From Pyrrhosoma nymphula (Eukaryota; Arthropoda; Insecta; Odonata; Coenagrionidae): 64,000 nt of DNA. The first letter of the stretch is position 1. Each line of letters starts with the position of its first letter. The notes beneath the pieces are model-generated. The model saw only the letters and a program-made list of their open reading frames with translations. It ran no database searches and was not told where the DNA came from. Shown in pieces: positions 42,611-55,115 of the stretch. The stretch is taken from positions 44,102,417 through 44,166,416 of the forward strand of contig OY754329.1 of the NCBI GenBank assembly GCA_963573305.1, in the 5' to 3' direction. A program made the position numbers and the translations under genes.

Positions 42611-45600
42611 TGGAAAAATTTTATTGAAAATAGGAAAAGACACGAGCTGCTCCAATCACATTTGAATGAAAAACATCAAATACAGAAATAATATCAGTTA
42701 TGGTGCTGTGTCAGTATCATGCATGGGAGATTGGCGTGGAAAAGTCTTCGTTTTCTAAAAAGGGGACTTCTACCTAAGCATTCGGAATTCATACCATAAC
42801 GCTAATGTAAGCCTTCTATACCATTTTCCTCTGAGTGTGTCGCAAATCAGAAATAAGATACTGGCACGATAAATACAGTTCAAAGGTAATATACTGGTAC
42901 AATATATACAGTTTAACACATTCAAAGCGATTTCAGAAAATTACACACAGTTTTTCTTAACGAGAGCACTCATTTCTGCCCAATGATAGGGTTACTTAAA
43001 CTCGCCAACAGATATCACAGCCGTCTCTACGACGGTTGTGGGAAGGTGGTGTAAACGCAGGTTAGTTTTAGCCACCATATTAACCATCATTCAACCCTAG
43101 TAATGTAAACGGGGCATGAGAGGCATCATTTTTCGAGAGGAATATCCAACTCGTAATTTATTAAGCCGACGACTGTGCTGAGGTCAAAAGTTTTCATTAG
43201 GTACTTCGTTCCGAAACCCGCCAGTTCAGATGCTAACTCATTTTACCACTTCATCGCTCACAACTGGAGAAAATTTCAGCCTTTGGGAGGTGATGAGTAG
43301 TATTCAACCATTCATGTAAGATCATGATATTCTGGCTTTCTCGCAATGGCTCACACGGCAAATAATATGCGCTGGGGGAAACTTCCCTTGCCACAGTTAG
43401 GTCCGCGAAAATTCTCAAGCACATCCCTCCTATCCCTTCGAAAGATCAAAGGTCGCACTGACTCCAACTGATCGATGGATTCCGAACGGAATGCGGATCT
43501 CAAAACTCCCCACAAGGGTGGCCATGTTCTCGACATTTTAGAAGGTTCGGGAAAAGAGATTGGGAAGTCGCATTTCCCGATAATTATCGAGAATTCCCGA
43601 ATGTTTTGATTTTATTTTCGTGTACCATGAGTAATAATGACTAACTTCAGCTGTACATTCACTTCTTGTAATTGATACCTTCTCGAAAACACTGATTAAT
43701 ATCCTTGATATTTTGTGACTTGAAAATTTCTCCTCGATTTTCATACACTGGGACACTGTGCTAACATGCAATTCACTTTCGTCCTTTCATTTTTGCAATT
43801 CCTTTTTATATTTCACACTCATATTTGACGTCCTAACACTCCTTTCCAGACGCCCTTGCGGTGTCTCGCAGGGTATGTCGAATGAGAGACAGATTTTCTT
43901 AGTGATCGGAAATAATGCTAGGGTTATTTTACAAAAAAACCTAGCCACGTAGAAATTGATTTTTTTCGGACGGAACACTGGTTCTCTTAAAAACATTACA
44001 TTTCTATTTTGGTCCATATGAGATTTTTGTACTTAGGACCAATAGTTTTCTCATTATACCATGAATTAAAATGACATTTTTCCTTATTATCAAATTGTAT
44101 TTCTAATTTGCTGCTAAATAGTTGCCATCGTTACCACTATTTTTTAATAAGTTCAGTATCTATTTTAAAATGTTTGCACTTTAAAAAAGTTCTCAGTAAG
44201 AATGCTTGAAAAAATAAGATTAGTATTTTATTCAAATTTGTATTCAAATTACGTCGAAGGTGTATAAAAAAAGTTTCTAGGTTAAATACTCAAATTAATA
44301 TATTTCAATATTTAGTAACACCGTTGTTTTGTTTATATGTTGTATTTTTTTAAATATTAGCTTTGAAGAATTTAATTAAAGTGAAAGAAAATTCGGTAAC
44401 TATCTTTCGACCTGTTATTTAAGAAATGACCAACACTACTTTTACATTAACCTTTCATATTATTATCATTACCGTTGGGCCAAGAGAAGAAATTACCTTG
44501 ATTTCAAGGGCAACTTTAATCTGGATTAGGGAACGACAAATCCCATGAGTTTCCGAGAAAACAGGAGGAGGGGAATTCCCGTCCCGAAACACTGCCCCTC
44601 ATACACCGTGCATTCCTCCCCTTCTTACTCGCGTTTTAACGCCGCGGTTTATCACTCACGCCGAAATACAAAAGACGGTGAACGACGATACAGGCGCATG
44701 AGAGAGAAAACCTGGAGGAATTCGGCTGCGGATTTAGAGGAGCCGCGAAGAGAAGTCTTGTGTGCCATGTAGTAGCTATTTCTCTCGCAAAAGGAGCAGA
44801 AAGGAACAGCAGCACCATCTCCACGGTTTTCACGCGAACGAGGATGAGGCAAAAAGACTAACGACGACCGCTTCCTCCTCTCTTCATCGCCCCTGCAGGA
44901 GATGTAACAAACGCCAGCAAGTGCGGGATATCTTTGCGAGGGAGGGGAGGACCATCATGATTCAAAGGCACGAGAGCAAGAAGGCGTAAAGACTTCGGGA
45001 GTTGAATTCAACAATTCAACAATTCAATGAGCGAGCCTGAATTAATTTAAAGAATCCAAAAATACAAATGCTAACGAAGGAGATTAATCTGAGGGTTGAA
45101 TCAGAGCGCCCACTCATACTGTAGTCAGTAGCCAGAACTCAGAGCAAAGTAACTCGTCTAATGTCTTCGACTCATAACTGAGTAAATTTTAGAGCTCCTA
45201 GCCCGTTACTCTACTTATTCAGCATATGAAAAAACAGAGATCATGTTCAACAAAAAAAACAAAATGAACCTCAATTAAGCTTTGACTTTGCCTTCTTTCT
45301 TCGAATCTAATTCTTAACAATTCGGCACCGTCTATTCACACTACTAAAATGGTCATTTGCACGATCCCTATCTTCCATTTATATTTCTTATTGTATCCTC
45401 TTTCACTTGTTTTTCCTCTTTTGGGACTAATTTTCTGCACCATGGGGAACACCATGCCGTTCCACACGAAATTTGAAAAAAATAGGCTTGAAAAATGAAA
45501 TATTTTTATGCAAAATATTGAATCCAAATTTGACAGTGGCAAACCGGCTTTAGTGTACAATTTAGCGTTTGTTATTCGAAGAAAGATCGTCTCTACATCC

Positions 45601-47631
45601 TCAAAGAGTTAACATTCCTGGAATAATTCATCAAATGAAAATAACTTAAGGGACTAGATAAGCCTTGCCGCGAACCGTTACCAGGAAGTGATTTATTAAT
45701 TTTAACGGTGCTGCTGATGAAGCTGCATAAACACTGATATACTAACAAGAAACTTACACGACAGTGTATTGATTAATATGCAAACACGAAACGGAAAGCT
45801 CGCGTTAATATTTAAGGCCACTGGATGAACAGAAAAGGGAGAAGTTTCGGAGATTCAAGGTCTCATTTATCGGGGAAGAAATCCGAACCTTCTTCAAAAT
45901 TTATCCTATTAGCCTTCCTTTTTCTATTCCCTTTTACACCCATTCATCATTTTTTCTGTGAAATAAAAATAGGTCATCCATCTAAAGTATCACGTCTTTT
46001 GCATCTCGTTACGTAACTGGAAGGATTCCAAGAAACGTACGCACACTGTGGATAAGGGAAACTAGGCATCGTTCGCTATATCAGTTCTCAACGGGGAACG
46101 ACTCACGCCACTGGGGCAATTTGGAAATTCGGGCGGGCAGATTGGAGAGCACTTCTGAAACCTAACGGGCGCTGGACCAGCCGAATATTAATGCGATACA
46201 GCAAACTCGGAATTATTCATATGTAAATTAAAAATTCCAATTATTGCCAAGGAAAACAGTTTATTTTTTCCGTCCATAATTACGTACTTGAATACGTTTA
46301 TTTTCAAATTAATAGTTTTCCTTTTCGTTCTCCTTTATACATTAATTATTGTAAAATAATTTAATATTTATATTTAAATGTTGAGGCAACATAAAAAAAT
46401 AAAGAATAAAAAAGTTAGACAATACTTTAGTACAGGCTAAATATATTTCTCAGAAGTAATTTAGCAGACCGTATGCATACACCTGGGCTTTGCAGAAAAT
46501 CTATTTAAGAAAATATATATTTACATGTCACTTGAGCACCATTTTGGAGCGTTAAAAACGCTTTCATGGGAAAAGAATACTGTAATTTATAAGGATAAAA
46601 CTCATCACGTTATATGACATGCAAAAATGAACAAAAATCATCATCGCTCCTCGTTTTATTCTTGTATATAAATAACGCACTTTCTTCATCCTTTCGCATA
46701 CATTTCTCATAAATTTTATAGTTCTAAATGTGACATTCCCGCACCTTCCACACTTTCCTCGCATTTTTACTGAATATACACTTTCCCGGCGTTCGCTGAC
46801 AAAGCGAGATGAAATCTTCACCCTTATTTCGAGACCCACGGTAACAAATGAATGAGTCGCCGAGGATTCGTCAAGAAAAATACACATTTCGAAAGGGTAT
46901 TGTCGGGTGTGACAAATATCCTCACCCGCAGAGTTCTACTTAGGTGACGTCGCTAGCATGCTATCCCGCCGATGTACCCAACCACAATTAATGGTGGGAT
47001 GATAAAACGCAAGATTTGAATGTGGTATCCAATTTAAATAGATTCTGGAGAGCCATCCTATTAATTGTGAGAGGCAGCCGTTAGAGTTGATTCCTGGTTT
47101 CGAACACTACGTAGTGTCACTACGAGCCGTCACCTACATTTAGGCGCATCCACCGTATAATGATTTATATTTAATTTTTTTCATATTATGGGTTCCTGTA
47201 TAAAAAAGTGCCCATTGTTTGATGTTGACAACTTATTCATACATTCCCACGCCATATTTTCGCAAATTAAACTAGAAATTACATTGCGATAATATATGAA
47301 AAATGGGGAAAATAGTATTATTCTATATAATATAAATGCCATTTAGGGGAGAAACGTTTTATAGGAAGTGAATTACCCTTTAAAATTGAATTTTAATAAG
47401 ATTGAAGCATCTGTTTAGCTTCATGTTTTAGTTATTAGCAAACTACAGCGATAACTGAAGTTAAAATACGTTAATTTTATAAAAATGCTGAAGCTATTAA
47501 CGCATACTACACATTCATATATACTGCAGTTGGCTCCAAATTGAGGACATATATATACATATCCTCTACACCTATGGCTCTTGCATAGACAATGAGAAAT
47601 CTTACTCTTTAATACGAAGTACAATTAATTA
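42611..47631. other. unassigned region
   Basis: No supported gene. 44530-44990 is CpG-richer, with frames on both strands lacking known motifs. A small TTCAACAA tandem lies at 45004-45028. The rest is AT-rich. Confidence 0.45.
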
Positions 47632-47862
47632 CACCTATGGGAAGAAATTTTCCATGAAAAAAAACATTTGCTTGACCGGGATTTATAAATGGATCTCCCA
47701 ATTGCCGGTAAGGTTTTTTTTTTATTTTTACCTTACATTAATATTGCTTGAAGGTGTAACTGGCTATTCTGGCTAAAACACCTGACCGGCAATTGGTAGA
47801 TCAAGATTCGAATCTCGGTTATGTCAAATGATTTTTATGGCGAATTTCACCTTCTTTTGGTG
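47632..47862. mobile_element. snap-back tRNA-SINE-like element, locus 3
   Basis: Arms 47632-47714 and 47778-47862 are inverted copies. From the centre outward each reads ACC(G)GCAATTGG, (A)GATC, a box-B region (AGATTCGAATCTCGG on the right arm, a decayed version on the left), TCAA(A)TG, T-run, ATGG, AATTTC, GGTG. The outer tips are CACC and GGTG. A nested small inverted repeat, AAGGT ... ACCTT (47710-47734), lies next to the left arm. The right arm is preceded by a box-A-like TGGCTATTCTGG. No target duplication is obvious. Confidence 0.7.
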
Positions 47863-49740
47863 TATTTCTGTGAATGTGTTCATGCTGCACTAAGAATTAT
47901 AAAAAACTCATAATAATGGAAATATAATTAACACTGACTCCCCTTTTAATCCTCCACATAATGAGATAATATGTTACCTTTCTGCATCGTGAGATGATCT
48001 TCCAACCCTCATCATTATTGCGTTAACGCATTTATTTTCACAAAAGTTTACCAAACAAGTTAATATTTGCTATCATACATCACAGAAAAGCATGTGAGTG
48101 TACAATCTGACATGCGATCTCTGCTATATGCGACAGCAGTCGATGTTCGATACCTACCATCCCACACGTGATATCAAATCACGATATCTAATTATTAAAC
48201 TCGATATGCCATGAATTGCATCTTATTCGATACAAAATCTTCCCGATATCCTTCCAAACTTCTCTTTACCGATCCCGAAGAATATAAGGTCGGGAAGGGA
48301 TGGAGGATAACCCACCCCATATTCATTTCCACCATTTTTTTCTTACCCCCAAACTTTCCACCCCTCTTATCCCTCTACTTTGACTAAAGCCTACATTCTT
48401 TCCCATCATTTGAAACCCTCTCCCTCCCTCGCTATGCAACCCTCAACTCGCTTATATATATAACACACCTCTGCCCGCAAATGGACGCCGGAGTGAGGGA
48501 CCGCCCACATCAAGGGCGGCGTCTTTCCATGACGCGACCAATTTCGCGAGTTCCCGAGGAGAAGAAGAGGACGGAGGAGGAGAAGGGAGGCTGTGCACGG
48601 ATGCAACCCCTCTTATCCGAGACCAGTCACCCCTACCCCCGACAGCGCCTAGACTCCCGAGAAGAAAAGAAGAAGGAAAAAAAAGAACACCAACCTCCTT
48701 TTTAATAAACGCGCATAACGTTTCTCTTGCCCTTCCATGAGAGAGTTCCATTTTTTTCGCCCGTTTCGTCCCGTCCCATATTTTTAAAAAGGGTGTTCTT
48801 TTCCTCTACATTTTTTTAAAAAAGAAAATGACCCTTTCCATTTTCCCTCACCCACCCCCTGCCATACCCCTTCTCTCTCTTTCTCTGCCATCTAGGATAG
48901 TGGTGCTTCCTCAAGCCTTCTTCCCCCACTGACGACGACAGCTGCATTCCCTGGCGTCTCGGCCCTGCCATTCCCTCACAGGCTCCTCCTGCAGACGGGT
49001 CTTGTTATAACCTCTCCACGAACAACGTGACATAGACCTTCCAAGGCTTCCTTTAGAATATACATATATGCGATTCAGAATAAAATACAGATGAATCCCA
49101 GGTAGAACTTTCAATAATAAGCGTCACACACATTCCTAATATCCAATGTCAAACACACTTCCAAGTAGTCAATGGATCAAGGTGTTCTATAGTGGCAGCA
49201 AAGCATGGCGGCAGTTGCGCAAAATATACTTATCCACGGAAGATTCCGTTGCCCACGAACTAACTCTGCACAGGGAAGTAAGGTAGTCTTCGCGATTGAC
49301 TCTCAGGGTTCTCAAGGTCGCACACCTTCGCCGCCAACTCCAAATAGCTCAGGCTGTCATTTAAATTAACTATCCAGCTCCCTAGACTCTTAATCCTGTT
49401 GTTTTGATGGGCCTGGGAAAAAAATCTGGGTATTTAGATGTAATTTCGTTTTCATCGTAAGCATTGTCATGAAACGCGCAGCTGAAACGTTCCTGGACTC
49501 TAAAGTTAAATACAATTATGTTTGCAGCATTGTCTACCAGGTGTTGTTCTCTCCACTCCGTTCCTTTGCCGATCCCTTACACACGAGCCAACCCCTACTT
49601 TACTTTTCACCTTCTGTAGGCGGCTGCCACCAAGATTCGCTACCACTGAATCAAATTAATGCTAGGTAAATGAACAATTTTATTCACAATTTTTCTGATT
49701 TTTTTCAGCTTTTTTCCTTCACTCAACGTTCAGTGCATTA
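47863..49740. other. unassigned region with low-complexity tracts
   Basis: No supported gene. 48280-48480 and 48780-48890 are C/T-rich, and 48480-48700 is G+C/G+A-rich with mutually antisense frames. No motif recognised. Confidence 0.4.
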
Positions 49741-49779
49741 AACTATGTATTTTCATAAATCAAATCCCCGTTAAATTCC

Positions 49780-50675
49780 TCTCAGCTACTGCCTTGCTTC
49801 ATGCCGCCAAAATTTCCGTTCATCTCTTCCCTCTCCCACGCTTACACAATGTTCTTCCCTCTATCACCCTCTCCTGCGTGTAGTTACCCCTCGGTACATC
49901 CACCACTCACTTTTGGTGCCTCCTTATAATATCTCCCATCCGCCCCATTCCCTCTACCACCATACGTATCTCTTCATGAACTGTTACCCTCTCCAGCCAG
50001 CTTACTTTCTCCATCCCCCACGCCTACATCACATAAGCCTTCATTCTACGCTCGTTTTTCTTCCGTAATGACCAAATTTCGGAACCACACAAGGCTACGC
50101 TCCATAGACGGGTTTTTACTCATCATTCCTTAGCGCTTTTACACCAGTTTATACTAACCATTTCCATCATGTTTGTAAATGCTTCCTTTGGTAACGTAAT
50201 CTCAACCCATATGCTCTGACTTCTAAAAACATTCTCATTCAGAAAACTTCTAAATTTATGTGAGCTACTATTGAATTACGTCTCATTATTTATTCCACAT
50301 TCTCATTAGCATCGTCTTTTGACGGTTAATCTTCAATGTAAACATTTCACATGGTTCCTCTGACACGCTCACCGGCTAGCGCCCATTGGCCGACAGGGCT
50401 GCATCCGACAATGAATGCTTTAGGGACACCGTGCCGAACCGTCCATTAATTAAACTGTTTTAACCACCTTACTTCCCATGCTCATAGAAGCTTCCAAATC
50501 TTTCCACAATTCTTATTAAGTATCCTCAAGCCACACGTTAAAAAGCAAAGGTGATAGTGGACACTATAGCCTAACTCTCCTTCCTATCGTTGCTCATTCC
50601 CAATCGCACTCCTGAGAAAACCACTTTTTGCATCAAATTTTCCAATCATGCAATTAAAACAATGATGTGGTACGC
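49780..50675 (-). pseudogene. LINE RT relic, minus strand
   Basis: On the minus strand, from high to low coordinate: a motif-B-like block (GDSLSPLLFN-type, about 50520-50570, with Tyr or Ser variants), a degraded FADDAAL-like region near 50395, LKINRQKTMLMRM (about 50300-50335), then SLRKNERRMKAYVMWAW and EKVSWLERVTVHEEI (about 49960-50075), and a 3' segment with VIEGRTL-like sequence near 49850. The order is that of LINE A and B from motif B to the 3' end. Multiple stops and shifts; 5'-truncated; not active. Confidence 0.7.
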
Positions 50676-50683
50676 TGTCACAC

Positions 50684-50789
50684 GGGTGCAAAGATATATA
50701 CAAATAAGAGGGTGAAACTCACCGTAAAAAGATTACTTGAATGTCAAATGACTTTTTCGTTGTGAATATCACCCACTTTGGTGCATAAC
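50684..50789. mobile_element. snap-back SINE-tail element, locus 4
   Basis: Arms 50684-50731 and 50750-50789 are inverted, imperfect copies. The right arm (TCAAATGACTTTTTCG, CACCCACTTTGGTG) matches the outer part of the right arm at 47.82-47.86 kb. The inverted left arm (CTTTTTACGGTGAGTTTCAC) does too. This locus lacks a recognisable B-box and seems to retain only the outer arm segments. Confidence 0.55.
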
Positions 50790-51600
50790 TTTTTATTTAT
50801 TTTTCAATTAACTTGAGTTTTAACCTGGCCAAAAAGAAAGAATTCCAAATATTTGCCCATGAAAAGAAATGGTGTAATGCGTAACTTGAGGTAAATTACT
50901 GTCCTTGATGATAATTTACAAATCAGCACGTAATGTCTACCAACATTTTATTTAAAACTTTGGTTTATGTTTTGAGAGCCACTTTAAATTATGACTGAAG
51001 AGAAATTTGAGGATTGAGCAAATATTAATCCTAAGGTGTCCGTGACGCCTAGTCGACGTCTCTATTCTAATTCTGGAAAGACATTTCGACCAGAAGTCGC
51101 CTCCAGGAATGAAGTCGACACTAATGACACATAACCAAAGGCCACAACGCTAATTTCCGAAAGTGGTATGGATACATGGAACAAATATTTTAGCATCTAG
51201 ACAACAAACTCACTAAAATCAAATCCAAGAAGTCATTTTAATTCGAGTTTAGGTAATTTTATCGAGGTGAAACCGTAGTTTGCGAGTTCCAAGCATTTAC
51301 CGAGGTTGGGAGCAAATAGTGAAGAATAACAAATTCATGGGCTATTCCCTTGGGCCTTCTATTGGAACGGTTCTACGCTCCAATAGCAGGAACAGTGGCT
51401 GAGCTATAGCTGGCTAATTTATTTGGTTCACGATGCGCTTCACTACCTCTTTGGACAAATAGTAAGCATTCAGTGAAACGAATGAACTAGAATCTTCAGA
51501 TTTAAAGTAATTATGTGAATTATTCTCCAAAACAACAGCAGTTGTTTTAGATAATGCCATAGTAAATACTTTATAATTCGTCGGTTTTCTTTAAATTAGA
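50790..51600. other. unassigned AT-rich stretch
   Basis: No supported feature. Confidence 0.45.
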
Positions 51601-51945
51601 GGGGTCGGGTTGGTGTTCATGCTACTGTATTGGCTTCCCATCTTGAGGGTCCGAGTTCAAATCCCGACGGTGAAGAAGATTATTCAGTTAAATCCCGATC
51701 CATAAACTTAGGTGTCGTTTTGGGAGTGCTTCAACTACAGCACTCCGTCCGTCAGATGGGACGTTAAACCGAAGGTCCATTTGGCACCTTTCGTTAAGAG
51801 CAGGCTTATGCCGATGCCGGGTTTCTCTCCGCCCTTCCTCAATTCACCAATAGCCCTTCCCTGAGAAACCAACCCATCTCTCTTTAACAGCACAAATTAT
51901 CCATGTTGTCTGTCACCTCCCGAAATGATCAACCAACCAATTTCT
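51601..51945 (+). mobile_element. tRNA-derived SINE with conserved central domain
   Basis: The tRNA-like head has GGTTGGTGTTCATG as a possible box A and GAGTTCAAATCCC (about 51652-51664) as box B. The body contains AGCACTCCGTCCGTC, GATGGGACGTTAAACCG and GAAGGTCC, a GGGACGTTAAA-type block shared by SINEs in many animals. It then has GTTAAGAGCAGGCTTATGCC and ends near ATCAACCAACCAATT, a short tandem tail. It is transcribed, when active, by RNA polymerase III and moved by LINE machinery. It differs from the snap-back family. Target duplications not identified. Confidence 0.7.
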
Positions 51946-54169
51946 TAATTATATTTGTTATGCAGAATTATTTCGTCGAAATGGATGATTCGCGGAGGCC
52001 AAAACTACATTGCCTTTCCAAGAGAAACATGGTATAATTAATGTTTTAAGGCCGCCATGTCTCGCCGGCCTCTTCAAGGACCGACAGTAAAATCGATTCG
52101 AACCGAGTTAATAACTTGTCCCCTGTTTTTGCTTTCTACGGCACGCTCATCAATCCATTTCGCAATCCGCTTCTCAGGCCATTTATCACCGGCATCCTTT
52201 TCTGGCTGTTTCTCTCTTGCCCACCTTACACAACCTTTCATTATCTCTTTCTCAAAATCATCGCGCCACGCAACGATGGTGAGAAGAAATAACAAATCAA
52301 AATCACCACTTGCCCCTAATTCCAACTATATATTGAAAATCCTTCAAGCACACCAATTATTATTAACTCACAGCGATAATAATTAACTCTCAGCAGTAAG
52401 TAATACCTCAAAATTGCGTCAAAAGGGAATATTTTTTTCAATATATTTTGGATGAATGTGCACTGTACACTCTTTATGTTGATTTCATCACGAAAACCTG
52501 AGTACGCAGTACCGCAACGGTGAGGCAAAATCAAAATACAACTGGGTGCCACAAGTGAGAAATTAAGTGTTGGGGAGTTATTAAAATAAATTTTTGAAAT
52601 CACAATCCTTGTATATCCACTTTTGTAAGTTTTCTGAAAAAGCAAAAAAAAAGTTTTCGAACTAAGGGAAAACTTGCCAAATATCCCTAAATACTCAACA
52701 TCCCCACACATATAAGCATAAGATAACATTTTGCTAGACAACAATAATACTTAATTTTCATTACTTCTGCCTGCTTAAATACCTATGCTTCATTCTGGAA
52801 AAAAAGGTTACGCAATGATAGTACTTTTAGCCATCGAAATGCTCATTAAAATAAGGGGAAAAATACGAAGTTCATACTCAAGTAAGGTTAATCAAAACCA
52901 ATATAAAATTTTTTGCCACGGAATGGCCGGAAATTTCAAAGAGCAATGAAATTCTGAGATTTTACTCAAAATATGCAAACCTGCGGAAGTGGATCTCATG
53001 GATAAAAATGACCAATTTACAAAGAATTTTATTTTTTTATTTCAAAATATTGGTACTAAGCGTAGGAGAATTCATTTGTAGATTTTGCATTCATTAGACG
53101 CATAGATTGTTGAAATCAACTGATTCATTATTGAGAATTGGTTTCCACGAAATTCAGCTGTTAGGGGGTAACTGGAAATCAAATGCTTCCATTACAAACC
53201 CACGTCTTCAGACTATGAAAACAAATATATGGCATAACCATGGAAGTGGGAGGTATTCGATGCGTTGAAACAAAATGAATACTCAGTGTCAAAAAGGATG
53301 TTGCAACAGATTCGATTCGCATAGAAGTTTTATTGATTCTCTTTTCATAGAAGTAACATTCATCATAGGAAAGAAAATACCAAGTAACAAACACCAGAAT
53401 TTTTATTCATAATATTTTAATTCGTAATTTATTTCGAATGTTTTAATCATAGCGCTCTGCTCTTCCTGCTCCCATTTCAAAAAATATTTATGGTGTCAGA
53501 CGTATACGTTAATGAAAATGGTGGATATCCAATACAGCAGCAAAACCTCGAACTGTTTACTTAATTCGGTGAATGGTATCATCCTGATAAGGCATGAGGC
53601 CAGAAGATGCCTCATAAAAGAGAAGCCCGTCGCAGAAATATATACACTGCGGATAGTAAAGTTTTGCTAGGTACTACAAGGGATACTTCCGTTTCAAAGA
53701 CAACAATTTTTATCTTAACTATTGCGAGAGGTGCGAGTAACAAAGAGCTGTTACCATGAATCTATGTGTTAATGGGCAAACGTTAACCGCGGAAATTCCA
53801 ATAGGCACTGAAGTCAAATCGTAATGGGAACTCACTCTGAGCACGGAATACGGTCTCTTTGCAGATTTTTATTTTCCTATTTCACCTGTGGAGACGGATG
53901 CCGAACCACTCCTCAAGGTATTGCGGTGAATGATACTTATTCTTTCACTCGAAACGGGAAATAAATTAAACTTCCTTTTTTCTCATCCCTCTCTCCATCT
54001 CTCCTTCCTGATATCTTATTTCCCCGTTCGTCTCCCAATTTTTTCTCAAAACTTGACGTTTTTTCTCCATCTATTCACCCCTTTCCTTGACGGCGCTCAA
54101 GGCGAAATCTCCTAGGCAGACCGCTATTCTTCATTAAACACTCCTGAAGCGTGGACTTGGAGGAGGAGG
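51946..54169. other. unassigned AT-rich region
   Basis: No supported gene. Frames of 109 (52057-52386 plus) and 142 codons (52316-52744 minus) are compositionally ordinary and lack motifs. Confidence 0.45.
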
Positions 54170-55115
54170 AAGAGTATTTGGGGCCAACAATGATATGGGA
54201 GAAGATTCTAAAAGATAGAGAGGGAGGATTGGAAGGGATCAACAATTTAATGGAGGGGAGTAAACTAGTTATGTAATGGGAGAAAAGTAAACAATTAAAT
54301 AGAGGAGGGCAGGGGTTACAGTTAAAATATAAGGGGTTAACTATCAACTTGGATGAAGCCAACAATAAACAGGGAGGAGACAAATTATGAAATACAAGGG
54401 TGTTAGCGATGAAAATGGAGTGTTTGAACTATGTACTGGTAGTGGTTAACAATGGAATGGGAGGGCCTTAAGTTAAATAAATGAATTTACTATGAAACAG
54501 TAGAGGGTGAACAATAAAATGGTAGGGGTTAGCAATGAACTAGGAAGTTGTTAGCAATGAAATGGAAGGAGATGACCTACGAAACTAGAGAGTTGTAGGT
54601 ATGAACTACGACGGGTTAAGAATGAAATGGTAGAGGGATCAAAAATGAATTGGTAATGCTCTCACAGTGAAATAGAGAGAGGAAAATATTAAAATCGCAG
54701 AGGTCAACAATGAAATTGAAGAGTGGTGGCAATGGAATGGGAGGTAGCCATTGGCATTGGGGGACTAGCTATGAAATTTGGAGGATTCAACAATGGTAAT
54801 GGAGAGGGTCTTACTATGAAATAGAAGGAGATGACCTAAGAAACTATGGGGTATTATGAATTACGACGGGTTAAGAAAGAAATAAATGGTAGAGGGGCCA
54901 AAAATTAATTGGAATGGGGGCCTAATAATGAAATGTAGAAGTTTAACAATAAAATGATACAGGGGTTAATGATGAAATCGGAGAGCGATAACAGTGGAAT
55001 GGGAGGTGTAGGCAATGACATGAAAGAGGGGGGGGAGACTAGCAGTGAAATTCGATGGATCCAACAATGAAGTGGGAGTGGGATCAACAATGAAATGGGA
55101 GGAGACGTTTGATGG
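54170..55115 (+). repeat. degenerate ~22-bp minisatellite
   Basis: Dozens of imperfect units around AACAATGAAATGGGAGGGG, spaced about 21-23 bp. A larger block starting ATGGAAGGAGATGACCTA at 54561 recurs at 54821 (ATAGAAGGAGATGACCTA) and continues to share ACTACGACGGGTTAAGAA and GGTAGAGGG, showing a ~260-bp higher-order duplication. Non-coding. Confidence 0.8.

Noticed and set aside
43195..43290. tRNA-like head on the minus strand
   Set aside because: The GGGTTTCGGAAC block departs from the B-box consensus and box A is weak; not enough to call a SINE.
52316..52744. 142-codon minus-strand frame
   Set aside because: Composition is ordinary AT-rich, there is no motif, and the start has no context; length is within chance for 64 kb.
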